From HGM04593 sp045660825 (GTDB lineage Bacteria; Bacteroidota; Bacteroidia; Bacteroidales; Bacteroidaceae): a DNA stretch of 64,000 bases. The position numbers and the translations under genes were made by a program. The notes below the pieces were generated by a model. That model saw nothing but the letters and a program-made list of their open reading frames with translations, did not search any database and had not been told where the DNA came from. Location of the stretch: NCBI GenBank assembly GCA_045660825.1, contig JAZREN010000046.1, forward strand, positions 1-64,000. Direction: 5' to 3'. Of the stretch, positions 25,553 to 33,762 are shown piece after piece (positions within the stretch are counted from its first letter, which is position 1; the number at the start of each line of letters is the position of its first letter).

Positions 25553-26338
25553 ATGAACTTTGACAAAAGAAAATATACATTGATTGCCGTTGCCGCTATC
25601 CTGCTAGTAGCGACAATATATGCAATGTCGTCGCTTATAATCAATGGAACTCCCACGGTCAAGAGCCAGAACGAGTTTTTGAAAGAAGCCAACCGCCTGC
25701 ATAACGACAGCCTGTTCGAGCAGGCCGTTGAACCATACATGAAGGCATGTGCAATGGACGGGCAGGAGAGCCTTGCCAAGTACAATACGGCGGTCAACTC
25801 AATTATGAAGAACTACCCGACATTGGCCACCACCTTCAACGAAGAGGGTTATAAACCCGATTCGGCACAGATCATAGCCTTGAACGATGCCGTAAAGAAA
25901 CTCGGCGAGGCAGGCGTTGGGCTCTCCGATACAGCCAAGTATTCATCGGTATACCAGAACATCGGAGTAGTAAAGCACATGAACAACGAACTAGATGCCG
26001 CAGCTGAGGCATATAAAGAGGCACTGCGCAAGAATCCGGCCGACGAGGATGCACGTTACAATTTGGCTGTGATACTGTATCAGAAACAGCAGAATGACCA
26101 GAATCAGAATCAGCAGAATCAGCAGGATGAGCAGCAAGAACAACAGCAACAGCAGCAGCAACAGCAGCAACAGGAACAGAATAAGGACGAACAGCAACAG
26201 GACGAAAAGGAGATAGAGGAGGAGAAAGAGAAGATTGAGCAGATGCTGAAAGCTCTTATGCAGGACGAGAAAGAGATAAGGGAAAAGATGGAGAAGGCCG
26301 AAAAGGCAAACCCCAAAAACCTTGAGAAGAACTGGTAA
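25553..26338 (+). CDS. batC: BatC, TPR protein with Gln-rich tail
   Basis: A 261-residue protein: an N-terminal membrane or signal segment (YTLIAVAAILLVATIYAMSS), TPR repeats through about residue 178 (ending NPADEDARYNLAVILYQKQ), then a long Gln/Asn-rich stretch encoded by CAG/CAA repeats (about 26086-26200). The tail is a charged, probably coiled-coil segment (DEKEIEEEKEKIEQMLKAL). The Gln-rich segment is a likely flexible linker and could vary in length between strains. Confidence 0.88.
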   Translation: MNFDKRKYTLIAVAAILLVATIYAMSSLIINGTPTVKSQNEFLKEANRLHNDSLFEQAVEPYMKACAMDGQESLAKYNTAVNSIMKNYPTLATTFNEEGYKPDSAQIIALNDAVKKLGEAGVGLSDTAKYSSVYQNIGVVKHMNNELDAAAEAYKEALRKNPADEDARYNLAVILYQKQQNDQNQNQQNQQDEQQEQQQQQQQQQQQEQNKDEQQQDEKEIEEEKEKIEQMLKALMQDEKEIREKMEKAEKANPKNLEKNW

Positions 26339-26383
26339 CAACCAATTGAACAAACTGTAAAACTGCCAATATAAAACATTTAG

Positions 26384-28198
26384 ATGAAAAGAGTATTCAT
26401 ATCGACACTATTGATTCTGACAACAATCTTCACTGCATTTGCCGACGAAGTATCTTTCGTTGCATCTGCTCCAAAGTCGGTTGTTGTAGGTAACCGCTTC
26501 AAGATTGCTTATGAGGTAAACACCAAAGCCGATAGCCAACCGACTATCTCTGATGTCGATGGCTTGAGAGTTTTGAGCGGTCCTCATCATTCAACATTCA
26601 TGAGCAGCAGCAATGTAAACGGACGTGTCACTTCAAAACAGACAATAACATACACATATATTGTTGTAGCCGACAACGAGGGCGATATTACCGTTCCCGG
26701 AGCATCGGTGATGGTTGACGGCAAGAAGTATACATCGAACCCGCTCACCATCAAGGTGTTGCCCGAGGGGCAGGCACCACAGCAGCAGAGTGGTGGTGCC
26801 GGGGGGCAGGCAAACAACAGTTCCACAAACATCACCAACGACAATCTTTTTGTCAAGGCTCTTGTAAGCAAGACAAAGGTATATGACCAGGAAGCCTTTT
26901 TGCTTACATATAAGGTCTACACCGATGTCAATCTTGTAAATCTTGACAATCCGGCGCCCGATCTTAAGGGATTCAACATACAGGAGGTAGAGCTCTCACA
27001 ACAGCGTCAGTTCGAACTCGAGCACTATAATGGCCACAACTACAACACTCTGGTGTGGCGTCAGTTTGTGCTCTTTCCACAGGAGAGCGGAAAGCTTGAG
27101 ATTCCATCAATGGAATACGAGGCTGTAGTTGCAGTGCAGACACGCCGTTCAATGGATCCCTTTGAGATGATGTTCAATGGTGGCAGTTCGTATGTCGAGG
27201 TAAGGAAGAAACTGAAATCGAACAAGGTGGTCATTGATGTTGAGAAACTCCCTGCCAAACCTGCCGGTTTTTCGGGTGCAGTAGGACATTTTACTATCAA
27301 CAGCACCGTCAGCACCGACAAGTTGAAATCAAATGAAGAGTTCACGCTCAAGGTTGTAGTCAAGGGTGACGGAAATATGAAACTCATGGGTGATCCAGTC
27401 GTTGAATTCCCGTCTGAATTCGATGTGTATGACCCAATCATAACAAACAATTACAAGCTAACTGCCAAAGGCTTTGCCGGCGAAAAGGTATATGAGTATG
27501 TCGTCACTCCACGCACTGCCGGTGAATACACTTTGCCTGCTGCTAAATTCACATACTTTGACACAACTGCCGGCAGTTACAAGACTGTGGAGAGCAAGAC
27601 GTTTACAATTCAGGTAGAGAAGGGTGCAGCTGTGCCGGCTTCAAGCGGTAATGTCTATGTGGTAAAAGAAGAGGGCAAGCTGCTGGCAAACGATATCCGA
27701 TACATCAAACTTGGAGATGATGCCGAAAAAGATGGCCGCTTCTATGGCTCAACACTCTATTGGTTGCTCTACGCCGTGCTGTCAGTGCTCTTCGCCATTA
27801 CCGCGGCAGTCTACAACAAGCACGTCAAGCTCAGTTCAAATGTCGCTTTATCAAAGACCAAAAAGGCAAATTCCGTTGCAGTACGAAGGTTGAAAAACGC
27901 AAAGAAACTGTTGCACGACAACCGCACAAACGAGTTCTATGACGAGACTTTGAAGGCTGTGTGGGGATACATGAGCGACAAGTTGAATATCCCGCTTTCG
28001 CAGTTGTCAAAGGATAATATAGCCAACGAACTTACAAGACGTGGCTGTTACAGTGCGCATGTTGAGGAACTTGTGAATCTGTTGAACGAGTGTGAGTTCG
28101 CGCGTTATGCGCCCGGCGACCCCGGAGCCACAATGGACAAGGTTTATAAAATGGCTGTAGATGTCATCAGTAAAATGGAAAATTCAATCAGAAAATAA
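26384..28198 (+). CDS. batD: BatD, large periplasmic/membrane protein
   Basis: A 604-residue protein with signal peptide MKRVFISTLLILTTIFTAFA. Repeated immunoglobulin-like beta domains lead to a transmembrane helix at about residue 465 (YWLLYAVLSVLFAITAAVY), and a helical cytosolic tail follows (SVAVRRLKNAKKLL...). This is the standard BatD layout, with most of the protein in the periplasm. The next start codon (28200) follows the stop by one base, indicating tight coupling with BatE. Confidence 0.9.
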   Translation: MKRVFISTLLILTTIFTAFADEVSFVASAPKSVVVGNRFKIAYEVNTKADSQPTISDVDGLRVLSGPHHSTFMSSSNVNGRVTSKQTITYTYIVVADNEGDITVPGASVMVDGKKYTSNPLTIKVLPEGQAPQQQSGGAGGQANNSSTNITNDNLFVKALVSKTKVYDQEAFLLTYKVYTDVNLVNLDNPAPDLKGFNIQEVELSQQRQFELEHYNGHNYNTLVWRQFVLFPQESGKLEIPSMEYEAVVAVQTRRSMDPFEMMFNGGSSYVEVRKKLKSNKVVIDVEKLPAKPAGFSGAVGHFTINSTVSTDKLKSNEEFTLKVVVKGDGNMKLMGDPVVEFPSEFDVYDPIITNNYKLTAKGFAGEKVYEYVVTPRTAGEYTLPAAKFTYFDTTAGSYKTVESKTFTIQVEKGAAVPASSGNVYVVKEEGKLLANDIRYIKLGDDAEKDGRFYGSTLYWLLYAVLSVLFAITAAVYNKHVKLSSNVALSKTKKANSVAVRRLKNAKKLLHDNRTNEFYDETLKAVWGYMSDKLNIPLSQLSKDNIANELTRRGCYSAHVEELVNLLNECEFARYAPGDPGATMDKVYKMAVDVISKMENSIRK

Positions 28199-28199
28199 T

Positions 28200-28967
28200 A
28201 TGAAAAAGATTATATCGGCTCTTGTATTCTTGCTAATGCCTTTTGCTGCAATATCTCAAGATGTTGCAGGGCGTGCATGTACAAAGGAACTAGGTGATTC
28301 TGCCTATGCTGCGTCGCAATTCGCCGACGCGATAACAATCTATGAAACCGTCATGGCCGAGCAAGGAGCATCGTTGCCGTTGTATTACAATCTCGGAAAC
28401 GCCTATTATCGCACCAACCAGCTTGGCAAGGCAATCCTCAACTATGAACGTGCACTGCGCATTGATGCTAATGACGAAGATGTAAAGGCAAACCTGGAGT
28501 TTGTGCAGAACCGTATTGTGGACTCTGTTCCACAGGACGAGGTACCATTTTACAAGGAGTGGGGTAATGCTGTCTCGTCACTCTTTTCAAAAGACACCTG
28601 GGGCGTCATTGGCATTGTTGCTTTTGTCATCATGCTTGGAACAGTTTTTTTCCTCATCTTCAGGAACAACGCACGTGGCATCTTGCTTGGCATTGCCATT
28701 GCTTGCCTTGTAGTCACCATTGTTGCAAACATGTCGGCAGGTAGCCTTGGCAACAAAGGAAACACAATGCCCGAGGGTGTCATACTCGATGAGATGGTGC
28801 TTGTCAAGAGCTCGCCCGACAGTTCGGGTACTGAACTTACAAAGATACACGAAGGTCTTAAGGTGACAATCATTGACAGCACACTTGCCGACTGGGTGAA
28901 GATTGAAGCCAACAACGGAAACCGTGTCGTGGGCTGGATAAAGACAAAATCAATGGAACGTATTTGA
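28200..28967 (+). CDS. batE: BatE, TPR and SH3-like membrane protein
   Basis: A 255-residue protein. ATG 28200 starts the signal peptide MKKIISALVFLLMPFAAISQ; a longer frame from 28161 overlaps batD and is rejected. TPR repeats cover residues about 25-105 (YYNLGNAYYRTNQLGKAILNYERAL). Two transmembrane helices follow (VIGIVAFVIMLGTVFFLIF and ILLGIAIACLVVTIVANMS). The C terminus is a bacterial SH3-like domain (LVKSSPDSSGTELTKIHEGLKV...VGWIKT). Last of the Bat genes; the PAP2 gene starts 23 bases later. Confidence 0.9.
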   Translation: MKKIISALVFLLMPFAAISQDVAGRACTKELGDSAYAASQFADAITIYETVMAEQGASLPLYYNLGNAYYRTNQLGKAILNYERALRIDANDEDVKANLEFVQNRIVDSVPQDEVPFYKEWGNAVSSLFSKDTWGVIGIVAFVIMLGTVFFLIFRNNARGILLGIAIACLVVTIVANMSAGSLGNKGNTMPEGVILDEMVLVKSSPDSSGTELTKIHEGLKVTIIDSTLADWVKIEANNGNRVVGWIKTKSMERI

Positions 28968-28990
28968 CAATCTTTTCAAGAGGAATTACA

Positions 28991-29692
28991 ATGGACACAA
29001 ACACAATCATAGACTTTGACAAATACTTGCTGCTTGCCATCAACGGCAGCGACTCTCTGTTCTGGGACGGATGCATGAAGGTGTATACAACCATCGCAGT
29101 GTGGATTCCTCTTATACTGGTACTTGTATATATGCTGATAAAGAACAACAGCTTCAAGGATTTTGTGCTGCTGTTTTTCTCTATTGTACTTGTTGTTGTG
29201 CTCACCGATGTCATTTCATCGGGTTTCTGCAAACCGTTCTTCCAAAGATGGCGTCCGACCAACGACCCTGAACTCATGTATCTGGTCGATGTCGTTGACA
29301 ACATAAGAGGCGGCAACTATGGCTTTACATCAAGTCACGCAGCTAACTCGTTCGGCATTGCAACATTCCTGTTGCTGCTTGTGAAAAACAGGGTACTTAC
29401 TGTTTCACTACTCTTTTGGGCATCGTTGAATGCATATACCAGGATGTATCTTGGAGTGCATTATCCCGGCGACATACTTGCCGGCACACTCATTGGCGTT
29501 GCTGTCGGTTGTGGAATGTATGCACTTTACCGCTATATAAAAAAGCGACAAAGACACAGCCATCGTGACTGGATATCTACCCAATATACAAAGACCGGCT
29601 ACCTGGTGTCCGATGTCTATCTTTTCCTTATAGTAATGTACGGAACATTTGTCGCCATCCCGCTGATTTCATTCTTTACCTTCATGTATTGA
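28991..29692 (+). CDS. PAP2-family membrane phosphatase
   Basis: A 233-residue integral membrane protein from ATG 28991. The three PAP2 active-site motifs are present: KPFFQRWRP, SSHA (in GFTSSHAANS, replacing the usual PSGH) and RMYLGVHYPGDI. About five or six hydrophobic helices surround them. Such enzymes dephosphorylate lipid phosphates, for example undecaprenyl pyrophosphate, phosphatidate or lipid A; which one cannot be told. It is co-directional with, and close to, the Bat operon and ends at a terminator shared with the convergent FHA gene. Confidence 0.9.
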   Translation: MDTNTIIDFDKYLLLAINGSDSLFWDGCMKVYTTIAVWIPLILVLVYMLIKNNSFKDFVLLFFSIVLVVVLTDVISSGFCKPFFQRWRPTNDPELMYLVDVVDNIRGGNYGFTSSHAANSFGIATFLLLLVKNRVLTVSLLFWASLNAYTRMYLGVHYPGDILAGTLIGVAVGCGMYALYRYIKKRQRHSHRDWISTQYTKTGYLVSDVYLFLIVMYGTFVAIPLISFFTFMY

Positions 29693-29701
29693 TGATACAA
29701 T

Positions 29702-29735
29702 AAAGGCAACCATTCATCACTGAAGGTTGCCTTTT
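29702..29735. terminator. Bidirectional terminator
   Basis: AAAGGCAACC (29702-29711) / GGTTGCCTTT (29725-29734), with T-rich sequence on the right. It lies between the convergent PAP2 and FHA genes. Confidence 0.85.
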
Positions 29736-29757
29736 AATTTATCTTTCTGTTTAATTT

Positions 29758-30255
29758 TTACTCTTCGCTATCGGCAGTGTGCAGAATGAGCGTTGTAGCG
29801 CCAAGTGTTATTATTGCACCGTCCTCAATGAGCAGACGCTCGCGGTTGCCCAATATGCGGTTCATTACGAATGTTCCAGTAACACTCTGGTTATCGCGTA
29901 TTGTATAAGTCAAATCACCCGCGTAGCCACGTTTTACGTTGATTATACAGTGACGGCGGTCCATGCTTGGGTCGCTTGTTTCAATGGGATTAGAGATTAC
30001 TGTTCCCTTGTTGTAACGGCCGAACATGTTGTCGCCCTCGTGCAAGGGGATAATCTGCTTGTAACAGAATGTGTTCTCAATGACAACAATGTGACCGTAA
30101 TCCTCGGTCTCAATATCGTCTTCATTCTCTCCAATCCTTATTGTGAAACTCTTGCGGCAGTGCTCGCATTCAAAGACCAATGACTGGCCCTCCTTGTAGC
30201 CGCTGGCATCAAAATCAATGGCATGGTCGCACTTGGGGCAGATTATCTTGCTCAT
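29758..30255 (-). CDS. FHA-domain protein with N-terminal zinc ribbon
   Basis: A 165-residue protein from the ATG complementary to 30253-30255 (MSKIICPKCDH); the longer frame from 30288 would run into the upstream gene. A zinc-ribbon-like start (CPKC...CEHC) is followed by an FHA domain, with FGRYNKG and the phosphopeptide-binding region DPSMDRRHCIINV, then a Thr/Asn-rich turn. FHA domains bind phosphothreonine. It is 14 bases downstream of the HU-SPOR gene and probably shares its transcript. No kinase gene is nearby. Confidence 0.88.
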   Translation of the reverse strand: MSKIICPKCDHAIDFDASGYKEGQSLVFECEHCRKSFTIRIGENEDDIETEDYGHIVVIENTFCYKQIIPLHEGDNMFGRYNKGTVISNPIETSDPSMDRRHCIINVKRGYAGDLTYTIRDNQSVTGTFVMNRILGNRERLLIEDGAIITLGATTLILHTADSEE

Positions 30256-30269
30256 AATTTCTTTGCAGA

Positions 30270-31310
30270 TTATTTGATATATACCCAAGCATCGGGGAAT
30301 GTAGTGTGAATGCGTTCCAAGGCGACGTTTGTGTCGGCCTCATTGTCGTAGCTCTCAATTGCTATACGGAATCGTCTGTCACCCTCTACAACCTTGTAGT
30401 CGGCCTTCACTCTTGTCGACAACTCAAAGATAGCCTGCTGTGCATTCTTTGCGTTTGGTGTGCTGGCTACAATTATATGGTATTGTTTTTTGTTTTCGTT
30501 TACTACAGTTGCGGGCTCTTCAACAACAGCGGGGACAACCTCCTCTGTTACTTGTTCAACCTCTTCAACTGCAACAGGCTCAATCTCCGTTTCGGCCGGA
30601 GTGGTGAATATGTGCGCAGTCACAGTGTCCACAACAGGAGCAATCTCGCAAACAGCTTCTGCTGTTTCCTCAACAACAACCGGGCTCTCTGCTGCATCCT
30701 GTATTGTTACTACAGGCTTCGCCACGTTCTCAACAGGAACAAAGCCTGCAACCGACAACTGTATGCTGCTGTCATAGATGCTGCTGCCAATAGGAATGAG
30801 TACAAATATAGCAACAATGGCAGCCGCAATTGCCGAAATATATCTGCTTATGCTGCTACGCTTTATTACAATATCCTTCTTCTTGAGTTCCTTCAGTGGG
30901 GCAATCAACAATGGTTCAAAACCATAGTTGTGCGGGTCGTCAATGCTGTTGGCCTTGGCTGTAAAAGAAATCTTGCCGTTGATGTCCATTTCAAAGGTAC
31001 CCAAATCGCCAAAGCATACAATGCCGTTGTCCGATAGTCTTGAACGCAGTGAATCTATGTCATTTGCAAGAGAGCGGTTTGCCTCTTCATATGACATCAT
31101 ACCATCGCTCATGTACTCCGACAGCAACAAGGCATCGTCCACAGTCACCTGTGGGTTGAAACCAAGCTCGCGGTGGGGTGGCATGAAAACCCTTTCGGCA
31201 GCACTGTAATATGCTGGTACTCTGTGCGCAAGGAATGCGCCCACGCCCGGCATTATAACGCAATTATGCTGCGCAATTAATCTCGATATGTACTTAACTA
31301 ATTTTTCCAC
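30270..31310 (-). CDS. HU (CCDC81-like) - TM - SPOR protein
   Basis: A 346-residue protein with a GTG start at 31310. Residues 1-60 and 62-125 are two HU-like (CCDC81-type) modules (HNCVIMPGVGAFLAHRV and GIVCFGDLGTFEMDINGK). One membrane helix lies at about 155-175 (SRYISAIAAAIVAIFVLIPIG). A Val/Glu/Thr-rich linker leads to a C-terminal SPOR domain (residues about 272-346, YHIIVASTPNAKNAQQAI), which in other proteins binds denuded septal peptidoglycan. The predicted topology links a DNA-binding-like fold inside to septal wall outside. It matches the HU-LysM protein at 19153 in plan. The -7 box at 31315-31322 would place the mRNA start at the GTG itself. Confidence 0.85.
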   Translation of the reverse strand: MEKLVKYISRLIAQHNCVIMPGVGAFLAHRVPAYYSAAERVFMPPHRELGFNPQVTVDDALLLSEYMSDGMMSYEEANRSLANDIDSLRSRLSDNGIVCFGDLGTFEMDINGKISFTAKANSIDDPHNYGFEPLLIAPLKELKKKDIVIKRSSISRYISAIAAAIVAIFVLIPIGSSIYDSSIQLSVAGFVPVENVAKPVVTIQDAAESPVVVEETAEAVCEIAPVVDTVTAHIFTTPAETEIEPVAVEEVEQVTEEVVPAVVEEPATVVNENKKQYHIIVASTPNAKNAQQAIFELSTRVKADYKVVEGDRRFRIAIESYDNEADTNVALERIHTTFPDAWVYIK

Positions 31311-31314
31311 GAAG

Positions 31315-31322
31315 CAAATTTA
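31315..31322 (-). promoter_or_regulatory. HU-SPOR/FHA promoter -7 box
   Basis: The minus strand reads TAAATTTG. It lies only five bases from the GTG start codon, so the transcript may be leaderless. Confidence 0.45.
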
Positions 31323-31379
31323 ATAAAAAAAAACGGTGCGGCAATGAAAATAGAAATATAAATTTTACCATTCTCCTTT

Positions 31380-31457
31380 GACAATGCCAACTGAATACCA
31401 TCCCAAGGGGCACAAACTACGGTGTGCTACCCGCGACTAACTGCTGTTGGCTTTGTC
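31380..31457 (+). repeat. Family B palindrome, copy 3
   Basis: Outer stem GACAATGCCAAC / GTTGGCTTTGTC with one mismatch. Inner stem GCACA/TGTGC. Conserved CATCCC, AACTACG, TA and GACTAACTGCT are all present. It is followed by GAACCCTCGG, shared with copy 4. Confidence 0.85.
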
Positions 31458-31482
31458 GAACCCTCGGTTATTGTTTAGCTTT

Positions 31483-31560
31483 GACAAAGCCAACCAATCG
31501 CATCCCGCGGGGCACAAACTACGGCTGTGCTACCCGCGACTAACTGCTGTTGGCTTTGTC
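31483..31560 (+). repeat. Family B palindrome, copy 4
   Basis: Outer stem GACAAAGCCAAC / GTTGGCTTTGTC, perfect over 12 bp. Inner stems GCGGG/CCCGC and GCACA/TGTGC, both perfect. It is a tandem duplicate of copy 3. Confidence 0.85.
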
Positions 31561-31680
31561 GAACCCTCGGTTTTATACAAACCTCGGCTTTCACATTTAA
31601 CCACACTATCGTGTGCTTGAACCTCGGCGGCACTCGTTGCGTACGTAAATAAATTTCCGTCCACTCGTTTGCACGAGCTT

Positions 31681-32595
31681 TCACATTTCACATTTCACCT
31701 TCTTTGGTTCCATATGGATACCAATGTGTGTTGCGACACCAAATTCCTCTCTTATTGCAGTTTCAATCCTTTTTGTTACATCGTGTGCATCCTTCAATGA
31801 CATTGAACCGTTCATTCTTATGTGAATCTCAATTGCAATGTTGTTGCCAATGCGGCGTGTGCGCAGGTGGTGTGGCTGGTCAACCTCGGGGAATGCTGTC
31901 ACAATTGACAATATCTTCTCCTCAACCTCATTCGAGAGCGATTTCTCAAGCAGCTCATCAATGCATGGCTTCACCAGGTCAATCGCCACTTTAATTATGA
32001 ATACGCTCACAATGAATGCCGCAATGGGGTCCAGTACTCTCCATTTCTCACCCAGGAATATTGCGCCGGCTATTCCCAAGAGTGTTCCAATAGATGAGAA
32101 CGCATCGCTCCTATGGTGCCATGCATTGGCAATGACAGCCTTCGAATCTAGTTTTTTCCCTTTAATTACCGTATATCGGTACAACACCTCTTTCAATACA
32201 ATGGAAACAGCAGCAGCCACCAATGCAAGCATGCCCGGTGCCTCAAGCACCTTGCCGTTGAGCGCATCGATAACACCGGTAACGGAGTTTACAAGAATAC
32301 CCACACCCACGGCAAACAGCACAACTCCAATTATTGCCGTTGCAAGCGTTTCATATTTACCATGACCGTAGTCATGGTTCTCGTCCTGTGGCTTGCCCGA
32401 TATTCTAACAAATATAATAACCACTATGTCCGTGACAAAATCGGACAACGAGTGCACGGCATCGGCCACCATTGCGGCACTGTGGCCGACTACGCCTGCT
32501 ATGAATTTGAATACAAGCAGAAGAAAATTGACAATGCTTCCAATGATGGTTACCTTGTAAATTCCTTTTTCACGTGTTGCGGTATGTGATGTCAT
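31681..32595 (-). CDS. Cation diffusion facilitator (CDF) metal exporter
   Basis: A 304-residue inner-membrane proton/metal antiporter. Six helices are predicted. The metal-site residues appear as DAVHSLSDFVTD in helix 2 and HHRSDAFSS in helix 5, with a C-terminal cytosolic ferredoxin-like domain (HLRTRRIGNNIAIEIHIRMNGSMSLKDAHDVTKRIE). The His/Asp pattern suggests Zn, Fe or Mn; the exact metal is not assigned. The last residues KVKCEM and the stop come from a GTGAAA-type repeat also found at the end of the radical SAM gene at 57330. Promoter -7 box TAAATTCG (minus) at 32625-32632. Confidence 0.93.
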   Translation of the reverse strand: MTSHTATREKGIYKVTIIGSIVNFLLLVFKFIAGVVGHSAAMVADAVHSLSDFVTDIVVIIFVRISGKPQDENHDYGHGKYETLATAIIGVVLFAVGVGILVNSVTGVIDALNGKVLEAPGMLALVAAAVSIVLKEVLYRYTVIKGKKLDSKAVIANAWHHRSDAFSSIGTLLGIAGAIFLGEKWRVLDPIAAFIVSVFIIKVAIDLVKPCIDELLEKSLSNEVEEKILSIVTAFPEVDQPHHLRTRRIGNNIAIEIHIRMNGSMSLKDAHDVTKRIETAIREEFGVATHIGIHMEPKKVKCEM

Positions 32596-32624
32596 ATACT
32601 GTCTGTTTTTAGTTCCTACAGTTG

Positions 32625-32632
32625 CGAATTTA
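32625..32632 (-). promoter_or_regulatory. CDF gene promoter -7 box
   Basis: The minus strand reads TAAATTCG, 30 bases upstream of the CDF start. Confidence 0.45.
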
Positions 32633-32702
32633 TGTAAAAGCTATAAGATATAACAAGCAATTGGGTATTATTTTTTTAAAAAGATATTATTGCCATTTTT
32701 TT

Positions 32703-33590
32703 TCATCGTTCAAACCGTTGTGGGGTTAAAAACCGACTTTTATTCTTGCGGTATTCGCTTGCCGGCACACCTGTCATCCTCTTGAAATATTTTCCAAAGA
32801 CAGATTGGGAAGGAAAATTCAAATTATCACTGATTTGCTGGATTGACATGCTTGTTGAAAGCAATAATGCCTTGCTTTCTGTTATGACATACTCCTCAAT
32901 TATATTCAATGCCGTTTTGCCCGTGACATCTTTGACAACTTGGGACAGGTGCTTTGCCGTCATGCACAACTTGTCTGCATAAAAACGGACCTCTCTTTCT
33001 CTTTTGAAATTCGCATTCAGCACATTCAAAAAAGAAGTATAAATTTCTTTTTGTCTATCTGTTCCTTTAAGATTATTTATAACACGATGCTTGGTGTATG
33101 AATATCCATAGAACATAGCAAGCGTAAGATGTCGCGCCGCTTCAATCTTGAAATCGGAAAGAGGTGATTTTGCAATATTCCGCAGCAATTCGTAATATTG
33201 GTTGAAAACATAGATATCATTTTCATCACCAAGTATCGGATTTCCTAATAATGAAGTAATTATCCCTTGCGACTTGCTTGCAAGGTTTTCAAACATATTG
33301 TCCGTGAAGAATCGGGACATTGCAATGGCTCTGCTTTTCAAATCATTTGAGTAGCTTACCAGTTCACACGTCTGTCCTGTCATTACAACAACCGCTGCCG
33401 GTGCTTTAATATGGTATTGTTGCATGTTGATATTGAACACAACCTCGCCTTTGTCATATATGATGGTCATTGACTCTTCAATTTTGAATGGATGACCAAT
33501 GTATCTGCTTGCTCTTTCCGCACCGGCATCACCAATCAATATGACATCATCACCAATTCGATATTCATTTATAGTTGTATTTATCATCAT
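32703..33590 (-). CDS. AraC-family transcriptional regulator
   Basis: A 295-residue regulator. The N-terminal 150 residues resemble a cupin-like sensor (KGEVVFNINMQQYHIKAPAAVVVMTGQ). The C-terminal 100 residues carry two helix-turn-helix motifs (VRFYADKLCMTAKHLSQVVKDVTGK and MSIQQISDNLNFPSQSVFGKYFKRMTGVPASEYR). It is divergent from the small repeat protein at 33763, with both promoters in a 170-base gap, so cross-regulation is plausible but inferred. Promoter -7 box on the minus strand at 33610-33617. Confidence 0.92.
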   Translation of the reverse strand: MMINTTINEYRIGDDVILIGDAGAERASRYIGHPFKIEESMTIIYDKGEVVFNINMQQYHIKAPAAVVVMTGQTCELVSYSNDLKSRAIAMSRFFTDNMFENLASKSQGIITSLLGNPILGDENDIYVFNQYYELLRNIAKSPLSDFKIEAARHLTLAMFYGYSYTKHRVINNLKGTDRQKEIYTSFLNVLNANFKREREVRFYADKLCMTAKHLSQVVKDVTGKTALNIIEEYVITESKALLLSTSMSIQQISDNLNFPSQSVFGKYFKRMTGVPASEYRKNKSRFLTPQRFER

Positions 33591-33609
33591 TTATTTCGGA
33601 CATTTGTTA

Positions 33610-33617
33610 CAAATATA
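33610..33617 (-). promoter_or_regulatory. AraC gene promoter -7 box
   Basis: The minus strand reads TATATTTG, 20 bases before the start codon. Confidence 0.5.
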
Positions 33618-33715
33618 ACAATTTTTCTATGTGGAAAAACTTATTTTACACAAATATTCGGAAATTTATACCAATGTAAAGGAAAAATCTCAAACATACC
33701 CTATCTTTTAATATT

Positions 33716-33723
33716 TACCTTTG
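33716..33723 (+). promoter_or_regulatory. Promoter -7 box of the small repeat protein
   Basis: TACCTTTG, 40 bases before ATG 33763; a strong match to TAnnTTTG. Confidence 0.55.
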
Positions 33724-33762
33724 CAATGGAAAACAGGCAAATAATTAAAAATAGGTATCAGT

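Larger units (their letters stand above)
31311..31680. other. Intergenic repeat region upstream of the HU-SPOR gene
   Basis: A 370-base gap with the HU-SPOR promoter (31315-31322), two tandem family B palindromes, and then a stretch of GTGAAA-type repeats, CTCGT/ACGAG and CACTCGTTGCGTACG motifs that runs into the 3' end of the CDF gene. No gene is seen. Confidence 0.7.

Noticed and set aside
30306..31037. 243-codon frame opposite the HU-SPOR gene
   Set aside because: It arises from the repetitive Val/Glu/Thr linker; the product is Asn/Cys/Tyr-rich low-complexity sequence.
31380..31560. CRISPR array
   Set aside because: Only two tandem copies, each long and palindromic, with no regular short spacers and no cas genes.
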